Assembly: GCF_001280845.1 (NCBI RefSeq)
Contig: NZ_LGHP01000003.1
Coordinates: 547 to 64,546 of the forward strand
Direction: 5' to 3'
DNA length: 64,000 nucleotides
Source of the DNA: Bacillus sp. FJAT-28004
GTDB taxonomy: Bacteria; Bacillota; Bacilli; Paenibacillales; Paenibacillaceae
The position numbers and the translations under genes were made by a program. The number at the start of each line of letters is the position of its first letter. Position 1 is the first letter of the stretch. This document shows, piece after piece, positions 16,363-24,913 of this stretch. The notes beneath the pieces are model-generated. The model worked only from the letters and a program-made list of their open reading frames with translations. It did no database searches and was not told the origin of the DNA.

Positions 16363-17070
16363 ATGGGAATTTTCAAACGCATGAAAGACATGACAAAGGC
16401 ATCGGTAAATGAGGCATTGGACAAAATTGAAGATCCGATTATTATGTTAAATCAATACTTGCGTGACATGGAGTCCGAAATTCATCAAGCTGAGGTTACT
16501 GTAGCTAAACAAATGGCTAATGAGCGCCGGATGAAGCAACGTTTGGAAGAAACGGTACGCAGCGCGGCAGATCGTGAATCAAAAGCAGAAGCGGCTCTAA
16601 GAGCTGGACAGGAAGAACATACTCGCAAGCTGCTAGAAGAGAAGCTTTATTTTGACCAAAAGGTAACGGAATATATCGATTTGCACGCACAATCGAAAAC
16701 GCAGGCTGAGGAATTGATGCAGCAGCTGCACGCAATGAAGGAAGAGTTCTACCAGCTGCGCAACAAGCGCAATGAGCTTGCTTCCCGTGCACAAGTAGCA
16801 AAAGCTCAAAAGCAAATGGCGCAATTGACTACAAACAACACGATTGATAGCGGCTCTGCATCACGCGGCTTCTACCGGATGGAAGAAAAAATTATGCAGC
16901 TTGAGGCTGAAGCAGATGTTCTGCGCACGCCTTACTCCTATAACAGCTCTTCGAACAGCTTTAATGCAGCAGATGCTGAGAAAAAAAATAAAGTTGATGA
17001 GCAGCTGCAAGCGCTCAAAAACAAGCTAAACCCAACAACTTCATTAACGAAGGCTCCGACTGAGGAATAA
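16363..17070 (+). CDS. PspA/IM30 family protein (second copy)
   Basis: A 235-residue helical PspA/IM30 protein: N-terminal MGIFKRMKDMTKASVNEALD, the IEDPIIMLNQYLRDME motif, then long heptad-rich coiled coils to about residue 165 and a Ser/Asn-rich loop before a final helix. It is closer to canonical PspA than the first copy. ATG 16363 is one base after the PspC stop and follows GAAGGGGG; an upstream ATG 30 bases earlier would lie inside pspC. Two PspA paralogues around one PspC suggest mixed or specialised oligomers. Confidence 0.91.
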   Translation: MGIFKRMKDMTKASVNEALDKIEDPIIMLNQYLRDMESEIHQAEVTVAKQMANERRMKQRLEETVRSAADRESKAEAALRAGQEEHTRKLLEEKLYFDQKVTEYIDLHAQSKTQAEELMQQLHAMKEEFYQLRNKRNELASRAQVAKAQKQMAQLTTNNTIDSGSASRGFYRMEEKIMQLEAEADVLRTPYSYNSSSNSFNAADAEKKNKVDEQLQALKNKLNPTTSLTKAPTEE

Positions 17071-17177
17071 GATCATAGGCTATGAAGGAAGCGGACCGTT
17101 TTACGGTCTGCTCTTTCATATGTTTTTTGTTGAAAACTGATGCAGGTTAAAATAGTGAAGAGAAGGAAGTGAGCCGT

Positions 17178-18164
17178 ATGGAGCAAGGCAATAAGAGCGA
17201 CCATCCGAATCATGCGGCCCGCAAGCGACTTGTAACGGAAACAATATTGTGGCTGCTTATCATTATCAGTTTGGTTGTTATCATTTTGCAAGGAATCGGA
17301 TATGTTGATCTCTTTACGCTTCAAGGGAAATGGGCAATTATCGGACTAGCTTTCGTTGGAGCAGGTTTAGCGGCTGCTACTTTAAACGGATATTTGCAAA
17401 ACTCCAAGCTAAAGGAATCGCTGAAGCGGCTGACAGAGCAGCAAAAAAAACGTCGATTTACGGTTACGCTAAGCAATGGGGAGACGACGGAAAACGAAAT
17501 TTCGGAACAAGAGCAGGTTGATCCTAACTGGGCGAAGAAGGTCAAATTCACAGCAGTAATTGAAGAACGACAACGACTCGCGCGTGAGCTGCACGATGCA
17601 GTAAGCCAGCAGTTATTTGCCATATCGATGACAGCGACTGCTGTTAGCCGAACCATTGAACGCGATTGGGAGCGAGCGAAACGTCAAGTGCAGCTTATCG
17701 AAGAAATGGCTGCTGTTGCTCAATCAGAAATGCGCGCGCTGCTGCTACATCTTCGGCCCGTCCACTTGGACGGAAAAAATCTGGGGCAGGCGCTTACTGT
17801 TCTAGTGGATGAGCTGAAGCAGAAAGTACCGATGAAGATTACGCTTGAGGTTGATGATACAATACTGCTTCCTCCTAACGCTGAGGATCATTTGTTCCGC
17901 ATTGCGCAGGAGGCATTATCGAATACGCTCAGACACTCCAAAGCGGAAAGCATGGATATCAAATTGATTCGAATCGGCAATCAAGTACACTTGAGCTTGC
18001 AGGACAGCGGCGTTGGGTTCGATCTTGAGGCGAAGAAGCAAACGTCTTATGGACTGCTCACCATGGAAGAGCGGGTTATTGAGATTGGCGGCTCCTTGCA
18101 GATGATTTCGAGGCCTGGTGAGGGGACAATCATTCAAATTTGGGTACCTACTGATGTTTCATGA
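17178..18164 (+). CDS. Sensor histidine kinase, LiaS-like
   Basis: A 328-residue kinase of the NarL/LiaS class: two N-terminal transmembrane helices (about residues 20-40 and 52-72) with almost no extracytoplasmic loop, a short coiled coil, a HisKA_3 dimerisation domain with His139 in the LARELHDAVSQQLF motif, and a HATPase domain with HLFRIAQEALSN and SGVGFD boxes. The near absence of an outside sensor makes it an intramembrane-sensing kinase. ATG 17178 is preferred over GTG 17169, which sits directly on the GAAGGAAG site. The gene follows pspA by 107 bases and precedes its response regulator. Confidence 0.9.
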   Translation: MEQGNKSDHPNHAARKRLVTETILWLLIIISLVVIILQGIGYVDLFTLQGKWAIIGLAFVGAGLAAATLNGYLQNSKLKESLKRLTEQQKKRRFTVTLSNGETTENEISEQEQVDPNWAKKVKFTAVIEERQRLARELHDAVSQQLFAISMTATAVSRTIERDWERAKRQVQLIEEMAAVAQSEMRALLLHLRPVHLDGKNLGQALTVLVDELKQKVPMKITLEVDDTILLPPNAEDHLFRIAQEALSNTLRHSKAESMDIKLIRIGNQVHLSLQDSGVGFDLEAKKQTSYGLLTMEERVIEIGGSLQMISRPGEGTIIQIWVPTDVS

Positions 18165-18226
18165 GAGAATGTAATATAATTAGATATAAAGATGGGCTTT
18201 ACGAAAAAATGAGGGCGGTGTAAGGT

Positions 18227-18895
18227 GTGGAAGCAACTCAGCAATTGAGTCGACCGATAAAGGTTCTGCTTGTAGATGATCATGAAATGGTGCGCATCGG
18301 ACTTGCAGCGGTGCTTGATACCGAGGATGGAATTGAGGTTGTCGGTGAAGCGAGCAACGGCATGGACGGCATACGATTAGCACAGGCGTACAAACCAGAC
18401 GTTGTACTTATGGATTTAGTCATGGATGGTATGGATGGTGTCGAGACGACAGCCAAGCTGCTGGAGCTGTACCCTGAATGCAAGGTTATTGTGTTAACGA
18501 GCTATTTGGATGATAGCAAGCTTTACCCGGTTATTGAAGCCGGCGCATTCAGTTATTTGTTGAAAACGTCACGAGCCACTGAAATCGCCGATGCGATACG
18601 TGCCGCTGCCCGTGGGCAATCGGTACTGGAGTCTCAGGTAGCAGCCAAAATGATGAATCGCTTCCGGCAGCCAAAGCAGCAGGAGCAAGCTCCGCTGCAT
18701 GATGAGCTGACTGAGCGCGAGATGGATGTGTTGAAGCGGGTTGCGCAGGGACGCTCCAATCAAGAAATAGCAGACGAGCTGTTCATCGGTGTAAAAACGG
18801 TGAAATTTCATATTACGAACATTTTTAACAAGCTTGATGTGGATGATCGTACGCAAGCTGCCATATATGCTCATAGACAAGGAATTGCAGAATAA
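18227..18895 (+). CDS. Response regulator, LuxR/NarL type, LiaR-like
   Basis: A 222-residue regulator: receiver domain with Asp17-Asp18, phospho-acceptor Asp63 (LMDLVMDGMDG) and the conserved KTS lysine (LLKTS), then a LuxR helix-turn-helix (LTEREMDVLKRVAQGRSNQEIADELF). GTG start at 18227; GAGGGCGG lies 9 bases upstream. Partner of the LiaS-like kinase 62 bases upstream, and the likely activator of the Psp genes. Convergent with mobB, with only 8 bases between stop codons. Confidence 0.92.
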   Translation: MEATQQLSRPIKVLLVDDHEMVRIGLAAVLDTEDGIEVVGEASNGMDGIRLAQAYKPDVVLMDLVMDGMDGVETTAKLLELYPECKVIVLTSYLDDSKLYPVIEAGAFSYLLKTSRATEIADAIRAAARGQSVLESQVAAKMMNRFRQPKQQEQAPLHDELTEREMDVLKRVAQGRSNQEIADELFIGVKTVKFHITNIFNKLDVDDRTQAAIYAHRQGIAE

Positions 18896-18903
18896 CGGAA
18901 CGG

Positions 18904-19395
18904 CTATGGCGTAGCGGATATCGATAATATTTTTTGATATAGCTGATCAATATCATTCACATCTATTGCTGGAATAGATGAGTGATCTATTATGACATCA
19001 GGCCAAACCGCCGCTGCAAGAGGGCTCGTTACACTTTGCAACAGTTCGGAATCAACCGCCGACTTTATCAAAATGATTTTTGGATATGAGGCATCTTTGA
19101 ATCCTTCAATTAGAACAACTTGGGCTTCAGACATTTGTGCAAGGAGCAGATGAAGCGGTTCCGTATGCTGCTTCATGATTGCTGTACGTTTTGAGGAAGT
19201 AATGGCCGTTATATCAGCGCCAGCCTCTTGGTGCCTCCACGTATCCGTACCAGGCGTATCGATATGAAAATCATGTGCGTCACGCTTGATCGTCCCAACT
19301 TTATATCCCGCTTGTTTGAAACGTTCTATTAGCCGGCAAACCATTGTGGTTTTGCCGGTATTTTTGTATCCAACGATTTGAACAATCAATTGCAT
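18904..19395 (-). CDS. mobB: Molybdopterin-guanine dinucleotide biosynthesis adapter MobB
   Basis: A 163-residue P-loop GTP-binding protein: N-terminal IVQIVGYKNTGKTTMVCRLIERF with Walker A GYKNTGKTT, then the YKVGTIKRDAHDFHIDTPGTDTW segment typical of MobB, and VVLIEGFKDASYPKIILIK. It assists guanylation of molybdenum cofactor in the cytoplasm. Divergent from moeA, with a 115-base shared upstream region, so both may be co-controlled. No other Moco genes lie in the window. Confidence 0.93.
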   Translation of the reverse strand: MQLIVQIVGYKNTGKTTMVCRLIERFKQAGYKVGTIKRDAHDFHIDTPGTDTWRHQEAGADITAITSSKRTAIMKQHTEPLHLLLAQMSEAQVVLIEGFKDASYPKIILIKSAVDSELLQSVTSPLAAAVWPDVIIDHSSIPAIDVNDIDQLYQKILSISATP

Positions 19396-19516
19396 GGGGT
19401 TCTCCTTTTTGAGTCTTGATGTCTGTAATTGCCATTAGTTTAACATACATTGTAAAATGAATGCTGAATAAGCTGCTGAACGTTATTTTCGGCGGTGATA
19501 CGAGCGGAGGATGGAT

Positions 19517-20872
19517 ATGTCTGATAGCAGTAAGGCGAGCCAGAGGATGAGTGTGTCTGATAGCAGTGAGGCGAGCGAGAGGAAACAGATGGGCCGGTTC
19601 AATCGGCAGGCTGTCAAGGTTGGGGAAGCGCAGCAGCGGGTGCTTGCTGCTGCGGAGGGGCTTGTCCTCGGCAGCGAGCTTGTGCCGCTGCGAGCTAGCA
19701 GCGGCCGGAGGCTGGCGCAGACGATAGCTGCGACAAGCGATTGGCCGCCCTTCGCGCGCTCGGGCCTCGACGGCTATGCCGTGCGCGCGGCAGATATTGC
19801 GGCAGCGTCGCCAGATACGCCGGCGACGCTGCGCGTGGTTGATTCGGTTGCAGCGGGCGAACTCGCCCTAGCAACCGTGCAGAATGGCACTGCCGTGCGC
19901 ATTATGACCGGCGCGGCTGTGCCTATAGGGGCTGACGCGGTCGTCATGCTTGAGCAGACCGCGGAAGCTATGCTGGCGGATGGCTCGCCGGCGGTGCTGA
20001 TCAAGCACGCCGGCGTTGCCGGCCAGCACATCGCGCCCCAAGGCGAGGAGTTTCGCCTGGGGAGCGTTTTGGCTTGTCCCGGGACGCTTGTGCGACCGGG
20101 ACATATTGCGCTGCTAGCCACCTTCGGCTATGCCGAGGTGGCGGTATGCAAGCGCCCGCGCGTAGCGATATTCGCGACCGGCAGCGAATTGCTGGCGGTT
20201 GAAGCTCCGCTGGCGGCGGGTCAGATCCGCGACAGCAATAGCTTTATGGTCGCTGCTATGGTGGAGCAGAGCGGCGGAGTAGCGATAATGTGCGGCATAT
20301 TACAAGACAAGCCTGATGCAGTTGAGGCTGCATTTGCGAGCGTGTGGGATGATGTGGATCTGATTGTCACGACAGGCGGTGTATCCGTAGGCGACTATGA
20401 TGTCATGTCCGACATCATTCGATCGATGAAGAACAATGATGCATCCAATAGAGAAGTGGAAAACCGAGTACTCTTCGACCGAGTTGCAATGAGACCGGGC
20501 AGTCCGACGTCAGCAGCTATGTTTGATGGCAAGCTGCTGTTTGCTTTATCGGGTAATCCGGGAGCATGTTTTGTCGGGTTTGAATTATTCGTTCGGCCAT
20601 CGCTGCTGCGTATGCAGGGAGCTAAGGAGGTTTTGCCCCGGAAAGTAAAAGCTAAGCTGCTGACAGCCGTTAATAAGCCAAGTCCCCATGATCGTTTTGT
20701 GCGTACAAAACTTATTAGCGAGCAAGATGGCAGATTGCTTGCAGACCCGTTAGCCTACTCCAAGTCGAGTATGATGGCTTCAATTGCGGATGCAGAAGGA
20801 TTAGCAGTTATTCCGTCAGGCTCAAAGGGAGCGGAAGCGGGCGAAATTATTGAGGTTATCCTCATCCGATAA
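19517..20872 (+). CDS. moeA: Molybdopterin molybdenumtransferase MoeA
   Basis: A 451-residue protein inserting molybdate into adenylylated molybdopterin. Landmarks: SDWPPFARSGLDGYAVRA near residues 74-92, the MTGAAVPIGADAVVMLEQT segment, the MogA-like domain with VAIFATGSELL and VTTGGVSVGDYD, RPGSP, LSGNPGACFVGFELFVRP and a C-terminal beta domain. ATG 19517 is preferred over ATG 19511, which touches the GGAGG. The first 23 residues contain a near-exact 36-base tandem repeat (MSDSSKASQR / VSDSSEASER); the conserved protein begins at about MGRFNRQAV, so the repeat is an addition. The first half is much richer in G+C than the second. Confidence 0.93.
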   Translation: MSDSSKASQRMSVSDSSEASERKQMGRFNRQAVKVGEAQQRVLAAAEGLVLGSELVPLRASSGRRLAQTIAATSDWPPFARSGLDGYAVRAADIAAASPDTPATLRVVDSVAAGELALATVQNGTAVRIMTGAAVPIGADAVVMLEQTAEAMLADGSPAVLIKHAGVAGQHIAPQGEEFRLGSVLACPGTLVRPGHIALLATFGYAEVAVCKRPRVAIFATGSELLAVEAPLAAGQIRDSNSFMVAAMVEQSGGVAIMCGILQDKPDAVEAAFASVWDDVDLIVTTGGVSVGDYDVMSDIIRSMKNNDASNREVENRVLFDRVAMRPGSPTSAAMFDGKLLFALSGNPGACFVGFELFVRPSLLRMQGAKEVLPRKVKAKLLTAVNKPSPHDRFVRTKLISEQDGRLLADPLAYSKSSMMASIADAEGLAVIPSGSKGAEAGEIIEVILIR

Positions 20873-20949
20873 ATCAGCTTTTGAAACAAAAAAAGGTTTT
20901 ATTAATAGTAATTGGGAGGATATAGCTGGTGTTGAGCCGAATATATCAC

Positions 20950-21657
20950 TTAAAGGAACCGATTTAGAATTAGTCCAACATATGGAATTGGCGTGTAGGT
21001 TTGCATAGAGCTATAGTAAGCGGCATAAGGAAGGGTCGATGTTAATGGAGACTGCAGCAGATCAACAGCCTTTTGCTGCTCAGCATAGGTAAGCGCATAT
21101 TTCAAGCCATTAAGCATGCCTTCTGATCCAAGCATAAGCCGTTGCATTCGCTTGGAAGAGTCCGTCAGCTTTTGCACTGTGCGCTCATTAATTTCTGATT
21201 TCATTAAATATGTAGAATCCGTCATCCACTTGCCGTCACGTGTGCTGCGGCGCAGCCCGACCTCCTCGGCTGCAGGATGCCTCAAAGCGAGCTCGATTGT
21301 TTCCCATAACTCGGGCCTTAAATCATCGGTATGTTCTTTGTAATGATCCTCCAACTGATTGAGCATAGTAGTCAGACGATATAAGCTTTCGGCTATAGGC
21401 TTGTCAGTGTACAATTCGCTGCTTAGTTGCCTACTTAGTTGGTCGATGTCAGACTGCGCTTGTTTAGCTTTATATAGCCAGGATGCAGCACTGTTTGCGG
21501 CTTGCTGGAAATCACGTGTCAAACGCTTGTTATAATCTGGGGCCTGCTGAGCCTCTCCGTCACGATAAGGATAATAAGCATATGGACTCACTGCTTGTAC
21601 GGTGGAGAACGCATAGGATCGTTCAATGCCTCGAATGGAACGTATGGATGAGCTCAT
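20950..21657 (-). CDS. Hypothetical protein, helical
   Basis: A 235-residue protein not recognised. It begins MSSSIRSIRGIERSYAFSTV, continues with a Tyr/Pro-rich stretch (VSPYAYYPYRDGEAQQ) and is then mostly predicted helix with heptad-like spacing (residues 50-200), ending with a Tyr/Pro-rich tail. No signal peptide or transmembrane helix is evident. ATG 21657 is chosen over an upstream start because GAAAGGAG ends 8 bases before it. It is a monocistronic minus-strand gene between moeA (convergent) and the next small gene on the same strand. The region between 20873 and 20949 shows no clear terminator. Confidence 0.7.
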   Translation of the reverse strand: MSSSIRSIRGIERSYAFSTVQAVSPYAYYPYRDGEAQQAPDYNKRLTRDFQQAANSAASWLYKAKQAQSDIDQLSRQLSSELYTDKPIAESLYRLTTMLNQLEDHYKEHTDDLRPELWETIELALRHPAAEEVGLRRSTRDGKWMTDSTYLMKSEINERTVQKLTDSSKRMQRLMLGSEGMLNGLKYALTYAEQQKAVDLLQSPLTSTLPYAAYYSSMQTYTPIPYVGLILNRFL

Positions 21658-21796
21658 AAGTATACTCCTTTCTAACTCGATTGATGCTTGCAGCGTCAGC
21701 ATACTATACGGTAATCAAAAAGACTGGCGGAATCTGTCATTAGGACTTATAAAATAAGAAAGCGGCGCATCTCCGCTGAGCTCGCCGCTTAGCCAT

Positions 21797-22165
21797 TTAC
21801 AGCAATAGAAATAAGAATGCGATAGCAGCCAAATCAAGAAAGAACGCTCCGCCCCATGGATAGTAAGAATCCTCTCCATAATAGTAAGGATCATAAGGAT
21901 AGGCTTGGGTTTGAACCTGTGTTGAAGTGGATTTATGAACCGTCCCTTTTTTACCTTTACCGCCCTTTTTGTTTTTTGAAACTTGCGGCTCTACGTTTGT
22001 CAAAGAGGCTTCTGAACCCCCTGGACCTGCGTTTAAATGCAATCTGCCGTTTTCACAGGAGCTAAGTATGCCAACATGACGCATACCGTCATTCATAATC
22101 ACGCATACTGGATACCCGCAAAAACGACTGACGACTTCTTCGTGCAATGGATAAATGCGTTCCAT
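21797..22165 (-). CDS. Hypothetical protein with possible Sm-like N-terminal barrel and C-terminal membrane segment
   Basis: A 122-residue protein. Residues 12-50 (FCGYPVCVIMNDGMRHVGIL, then ENGRLHLN) have the spacing of a small Sm-like beta-barrel (G-x-V-x-V...DG...G-x-L...G-x-L-x-L). A Lys/Gly-rich basic linker (KNKKGGKGKKG), a Tyr/Pro-rich stretch (YPYDPYYYGEDSYYPW) and a final hydrophobic helix (FFLDLAAIAFLFLLL) follow. The Sm-like reading is inference from pattern only. ATG at 22165 behind TTGGAGGTG. Tyr-rich tails of this kind are common in spore surface or small envelope proteins of Bacilli. Confidence 0.68.
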   Translation of the reverse strand: MERIYPLHEEVVSRFCGYPVCVIMNDGMRHVGILSSCENGRLHLNAGPGGSEASLTNVEPQVSKNKKGGKGKKGTVHKSTSTQVQTQAYPYDPYYYGEDSYYPWGGAFFLDLAAIAFLFLLL

Positions 22166-22344
22166 TTGCTGATGACACCTCCAAAGTTTATTGGGAATAA
22201 AGCATGAGTGCGTAGTACTTGCATTTTGCGATGAGAAACCAGACTCAAAGCATTCATTCCATCATTCCTGCAACCAGTGTATTCACCTACAGGCAAACGT
22301 GTATGGATGTTTACCCATTTGGAAGAGGACAGGAGTGAATAATA

Positions 22345-23178
22345 ATGTATATTCCGAAAAATACACCCCCTGCTCGCCATCGTATGTCAGCAAAGCAGCG
22401 CGCCAAACAAACGAAAACGGGTATCATGCTTGCGTTTCTCGTGATTTTGATATGTGCAGTGTGGGCGATGTGGCAGGCGGACAGGGAACCGAAGGAAGCG
22501 ACTTCAGCTGAACAACTGCTTCAGCATGATTTGGCGGCGTTGTGGTTATGGAGCGATGACCAGATGAAGAGCAGCTCCGAGGGAGCGCAGTGGTCGATTA
22601 GATGGAATGTGACGGGCAAGGAAGGGGCCATGGAGGAACTTAATAAGCTGTTTTTTTCAGCTGAGCAGGGGAATGCTAGCAGTATGCTTGTACAGAACGA
22701 GGGTAAAACGATCACAGGTGTTATCCCATCCTACGGCGGGCAACTGTCCATAAGTCTCACGCAGGCAGACAGTCATGGTGAGCAGATTATGGTTTTGTTT
22801 GAAACAAGCCCATCTGAAATGACAAAAAAAAATAGGCTGCTTCAAGTGACAGCAGACGTATCGGCGCAGATCGCCCGCATTTCCCCTGCGTTTACAAGCA
22901 GTATGAAGGTTCAAGGTTATACGGATAATAGTCAAGCAATCCAGCGTCTGGTTAGGCTATCAGATGCTAAATCAGTAGACCATTATGAAGACAAAGGCAC
23001 GATCAGCGATATGTTTTATACACGTATGCTGCAATCAGCCATAATGGTTGAAAATGGAAAAACAGCAAATTTTCAAATCGCTCTACATAAAGAGACAAAT
23101 TCTGATCAAACATCGTTGACGATCGGAGTGCCTGTCATTACGGGTGAATACAGCGCCAATACAATCGAAAGCCAGTAG
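22345..23178 (+). CDS. ywmB: YwmB-like protein
   Basis: A 277-residue protein with an N-terminal membrane anchor or signal (about residues 28-45, IMLAFLVILICAVWAMW) and an exported domain. The C-terminus (FQIALHKE..., LTIGVPVITGEY) closely resembles the end of the B. subtilis YwmB family, which adopts a TATA-box-binding-protein-like fold; the function is unknown. ATG at 22345 behind ACAGGAGTG. Divergent from the preceding small gene. The assignment rests on the C-terminal motif and the size and topology, so it is moderate. Confidence 0.62.
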   Translation: MYIPKNTPPARHRMSAKQRAKQTKTGIMLAFLVILICAVWAMWQADREPKEATSAEQLLQHDLAALWLWSDDQMKSSSEGAQWSIRWNVTGKEGAMEELNKLFFSAEQGNASSMLVQNEGKTITGVIPSYGGQLSISLTQADSHGEQIMVLFETSPSEMTKKNRLLQVTADVSAQIARISPAFTSSMKVQGYTDNSQAIQRLVRLSDAKSVDHYEDKGTISDMFYTRMLQSAIMVENGKTANFQIALHKETNSDQTSLTIGVPVITGEYSANTIESQ

Positions 23179-23234
23179 CTGTTTTACTATGATTAGAATT
23201 AGTAACGCATCTTATCAGTATTTTTTATGACATG

Positions 23235-23263
23235 TTGAATAGCGAATTAAAGATGAATATGCT
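23235..23263 (+). promoter_or_regulatory. Candidate zwf promoter
   Basis: TTGAAT (23235-23240), 17 bases, TATGCT (23258-23263), about 45 bases before the start codon. Confidence 0.5.
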
Positions 23264-23308
23264 AAACTACATATCATGTAAAGCTGTATTAAAATACATA
23301 GGGAAAGA

Positions 23309-24874
23309 ATGAGGCAAATGACATATACTAATAATCTTGATTCCGTCTCCGCAGAAGGTGCTGTATACTACCTCTTCGGTGCAACGGGCGATTTGGCTCG
23401 GCGCAAGCTGTTTCCAGCCCTTTTCAGTTTATATAAAGAAGGCAAACTCACAGAAAACTTTGCCGTCGTTGGTCTAGCAAGACGTCCTCGTACGAATGAA
23501 CAATTTCGTTCGGACCTTTATGAATCCATTGTAGAATTTTGCCGTTACAAAGCGGACGATGCTGAACTTTGGAATCGTTTTGCAGAGCACTTCGTCTATA
23601 TGTCGTTAGACATTAACGATGTGGAAGGCTTCCGCGAGCTTAGCAAACTGTCTGAGCAGCTCGACGTGAAATTCAATATTCCAGGTAATCGCCTCTTTTA
23701 TCTAGCCCTTGCGCCATCACTCTTCGGACCTGTATCCTTCAATCTACGCGACGGTGGCTTGCTTGAGTCTAACGGCTGGCATCGCGTCGTAATTGAGAAG
23801 CCTTTTGGTTACGATCTACCGTCCGCACAGAAGCTTAATGAGCAGATAAACCAAGTGTTTAAGGAAGAAGAAATTTATCGCATCGACCATTACCTTGGTA
23901 AAGAAATGGTTCAAAACATTCAAGTTATTCGTTTTGCCAATGCATTTTTTGAACCTTTGTGGAATAATAACCATATTGCGAACGTTCAAATCACATTATC
24001 CGAAACGGTTGGAGTAGAGGATCGTGGAGGCTATTACGACAAATCGGGAGCTTTGCGCGACATGGGTCAAAACCATATGCTGCAAATGCTTACGATGATT
24101 GCTATGGAGCCGCCAAGCCGCTTGCACGGAGAAGATATTCGTGACGAGAAGGTAAAGGTGCTTCGTTCACTGCGCAACTATACGTCCAGTGATGAAGTTC
24201 GCTCGCATGTCGTTCGCGGTCAATACAGCGAAGGCAGCCATCATGGCAAAGAGCTTACGGGCTACCGCCAAGAGGACTCTGTTGGTGAGGACTCAACGAC
24301 TGAAACTTATTTTGCTGCAAAAGTATTAGTCGACAACTTCCGCTGGGCTGGCGTGCCTTTCTATATTAGAACGGGCAAACGTCTACCTGTAAAAACGACG
24401 GAAGTCGTAATTGAGTTTAAATCGATGCCGCAAAACGTCCTATTTGCACAGCGTCATGATTTGGCGCCGAATCTACTCGTCATTCGCGTAAACCCGCTTG
24501 AGGGCATATATATTAAAGTAAACGCAAAAACTCCTGGCCAAAACAATTCTGTACAACCGGTAGCAATGGAATTTTGCCAAAGCTGCCAAATCGGCTTAAA
24601 TACGCCTGAAGCTTATGAGCGCCTCATTCATGATGCAGCACGCGGCGATTCCACTTACTTCACGCGTTGGGATGAGGTTTCTAGGGCGTGGGCGTTCGTA
24701 GATCGCATCGCACAAGCTTGGCGCGAGGAAAAAAGCGATTTGAAGCTATATCCAGCTGGATCATGGGGTCCAGAAGCGGCGGATGATATGCTTAAAGAAG
24801 ATGGTTTCCAATGGTGGCCGGTTAACGGTCAAGAGGAAGATAACGTCATTTGGGTTTCGAACAGCGGAAAATAA
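23309..24874 (+). CDS. zwf: Glucose-6-phosphate 1-dehydrogenase
   Basis: A 521-residue cytoplasmic enzyme oxidising glucose 6-phosphate with NADP, first step of the oxidative pentose phosphate pathway. Visible: nucleotide-binding FGATGDLARRKLFPAL near residues 24-39, active-site motif RIDHYLGKE with catalytic His194 in the neighbourhood, the VIEKPFG loop and C-terminal F-Q-W-W-P. Start is ATG 23309 or, almost equally, ATG 23318; both have weak G-rich sites. prfC follows 39 bases after the stop, but no gnd or pgl gene is adjacent. Confidence 0.95.
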   Translation: MRQMTYTNNLDSVSAEGAVYYLFGATGDLARRKLFPALFSLYKEGKLTENFAVVGLARRPRTNEQFRSDLYESIVEFCRYKADDAELWNRFAEHFVYMSLDINDVEGFRELSKLSEQLDVKFNIPGNRLFYLALAPSLFGPVSFNLRDGGLLESNGWHRVVIEKPFGYDLPSAQKLNEQINQVFKEEEIYRIDHYLGKEMVQNIQVIRFANAFFEPLWNNNHIANVQITLSETVGVEDRGGYYDKSGALRDMGQNHMLQMLTMIAMEPPSRLHGEDIRDEKVKVLRSLRNYTSSDEVRSHVVRGQYSEGSHHGKELTGYRQEDSVGEDSTTETYFAAKVLVDNFRWAGVPFYIRTGKRLPVKTTEVVIEFKSMPQNVLFAQRHDLAPNLLVIRVNPLEGIYIKVNAKTPGQNNSVQPVAMEFCQSCQIGLNTPEAYERLIHDAARGDSTYFTRWDEVSRAWAFVDRIAQAWREEKSDLKLYPAGSWGPEAADDMLKEDGFQWWPVNGQEEDNVIWVSNSGK

Positions 24875-24913
24875 GCGCTGCCGCATACCTTACGTAATGA
24901 AGGGAAGACAAGC

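Noticed and set aside
17073..17177. Promoter and terminator between second pspA and the LiaS-like kinase
   Set aside because: A GCGGACCG/CGGTCTGC hairpin is followed only by mixed CTTTC, and TTGAAA/TAAAAT spacing is too short; not strong enough to list.
19396..19510. Possible molybdenum cofactor riboswitch before moeA or mobB
   Set aside because: The 115-base divergent region is too short and shows no long conserved helices of that riboswitch.
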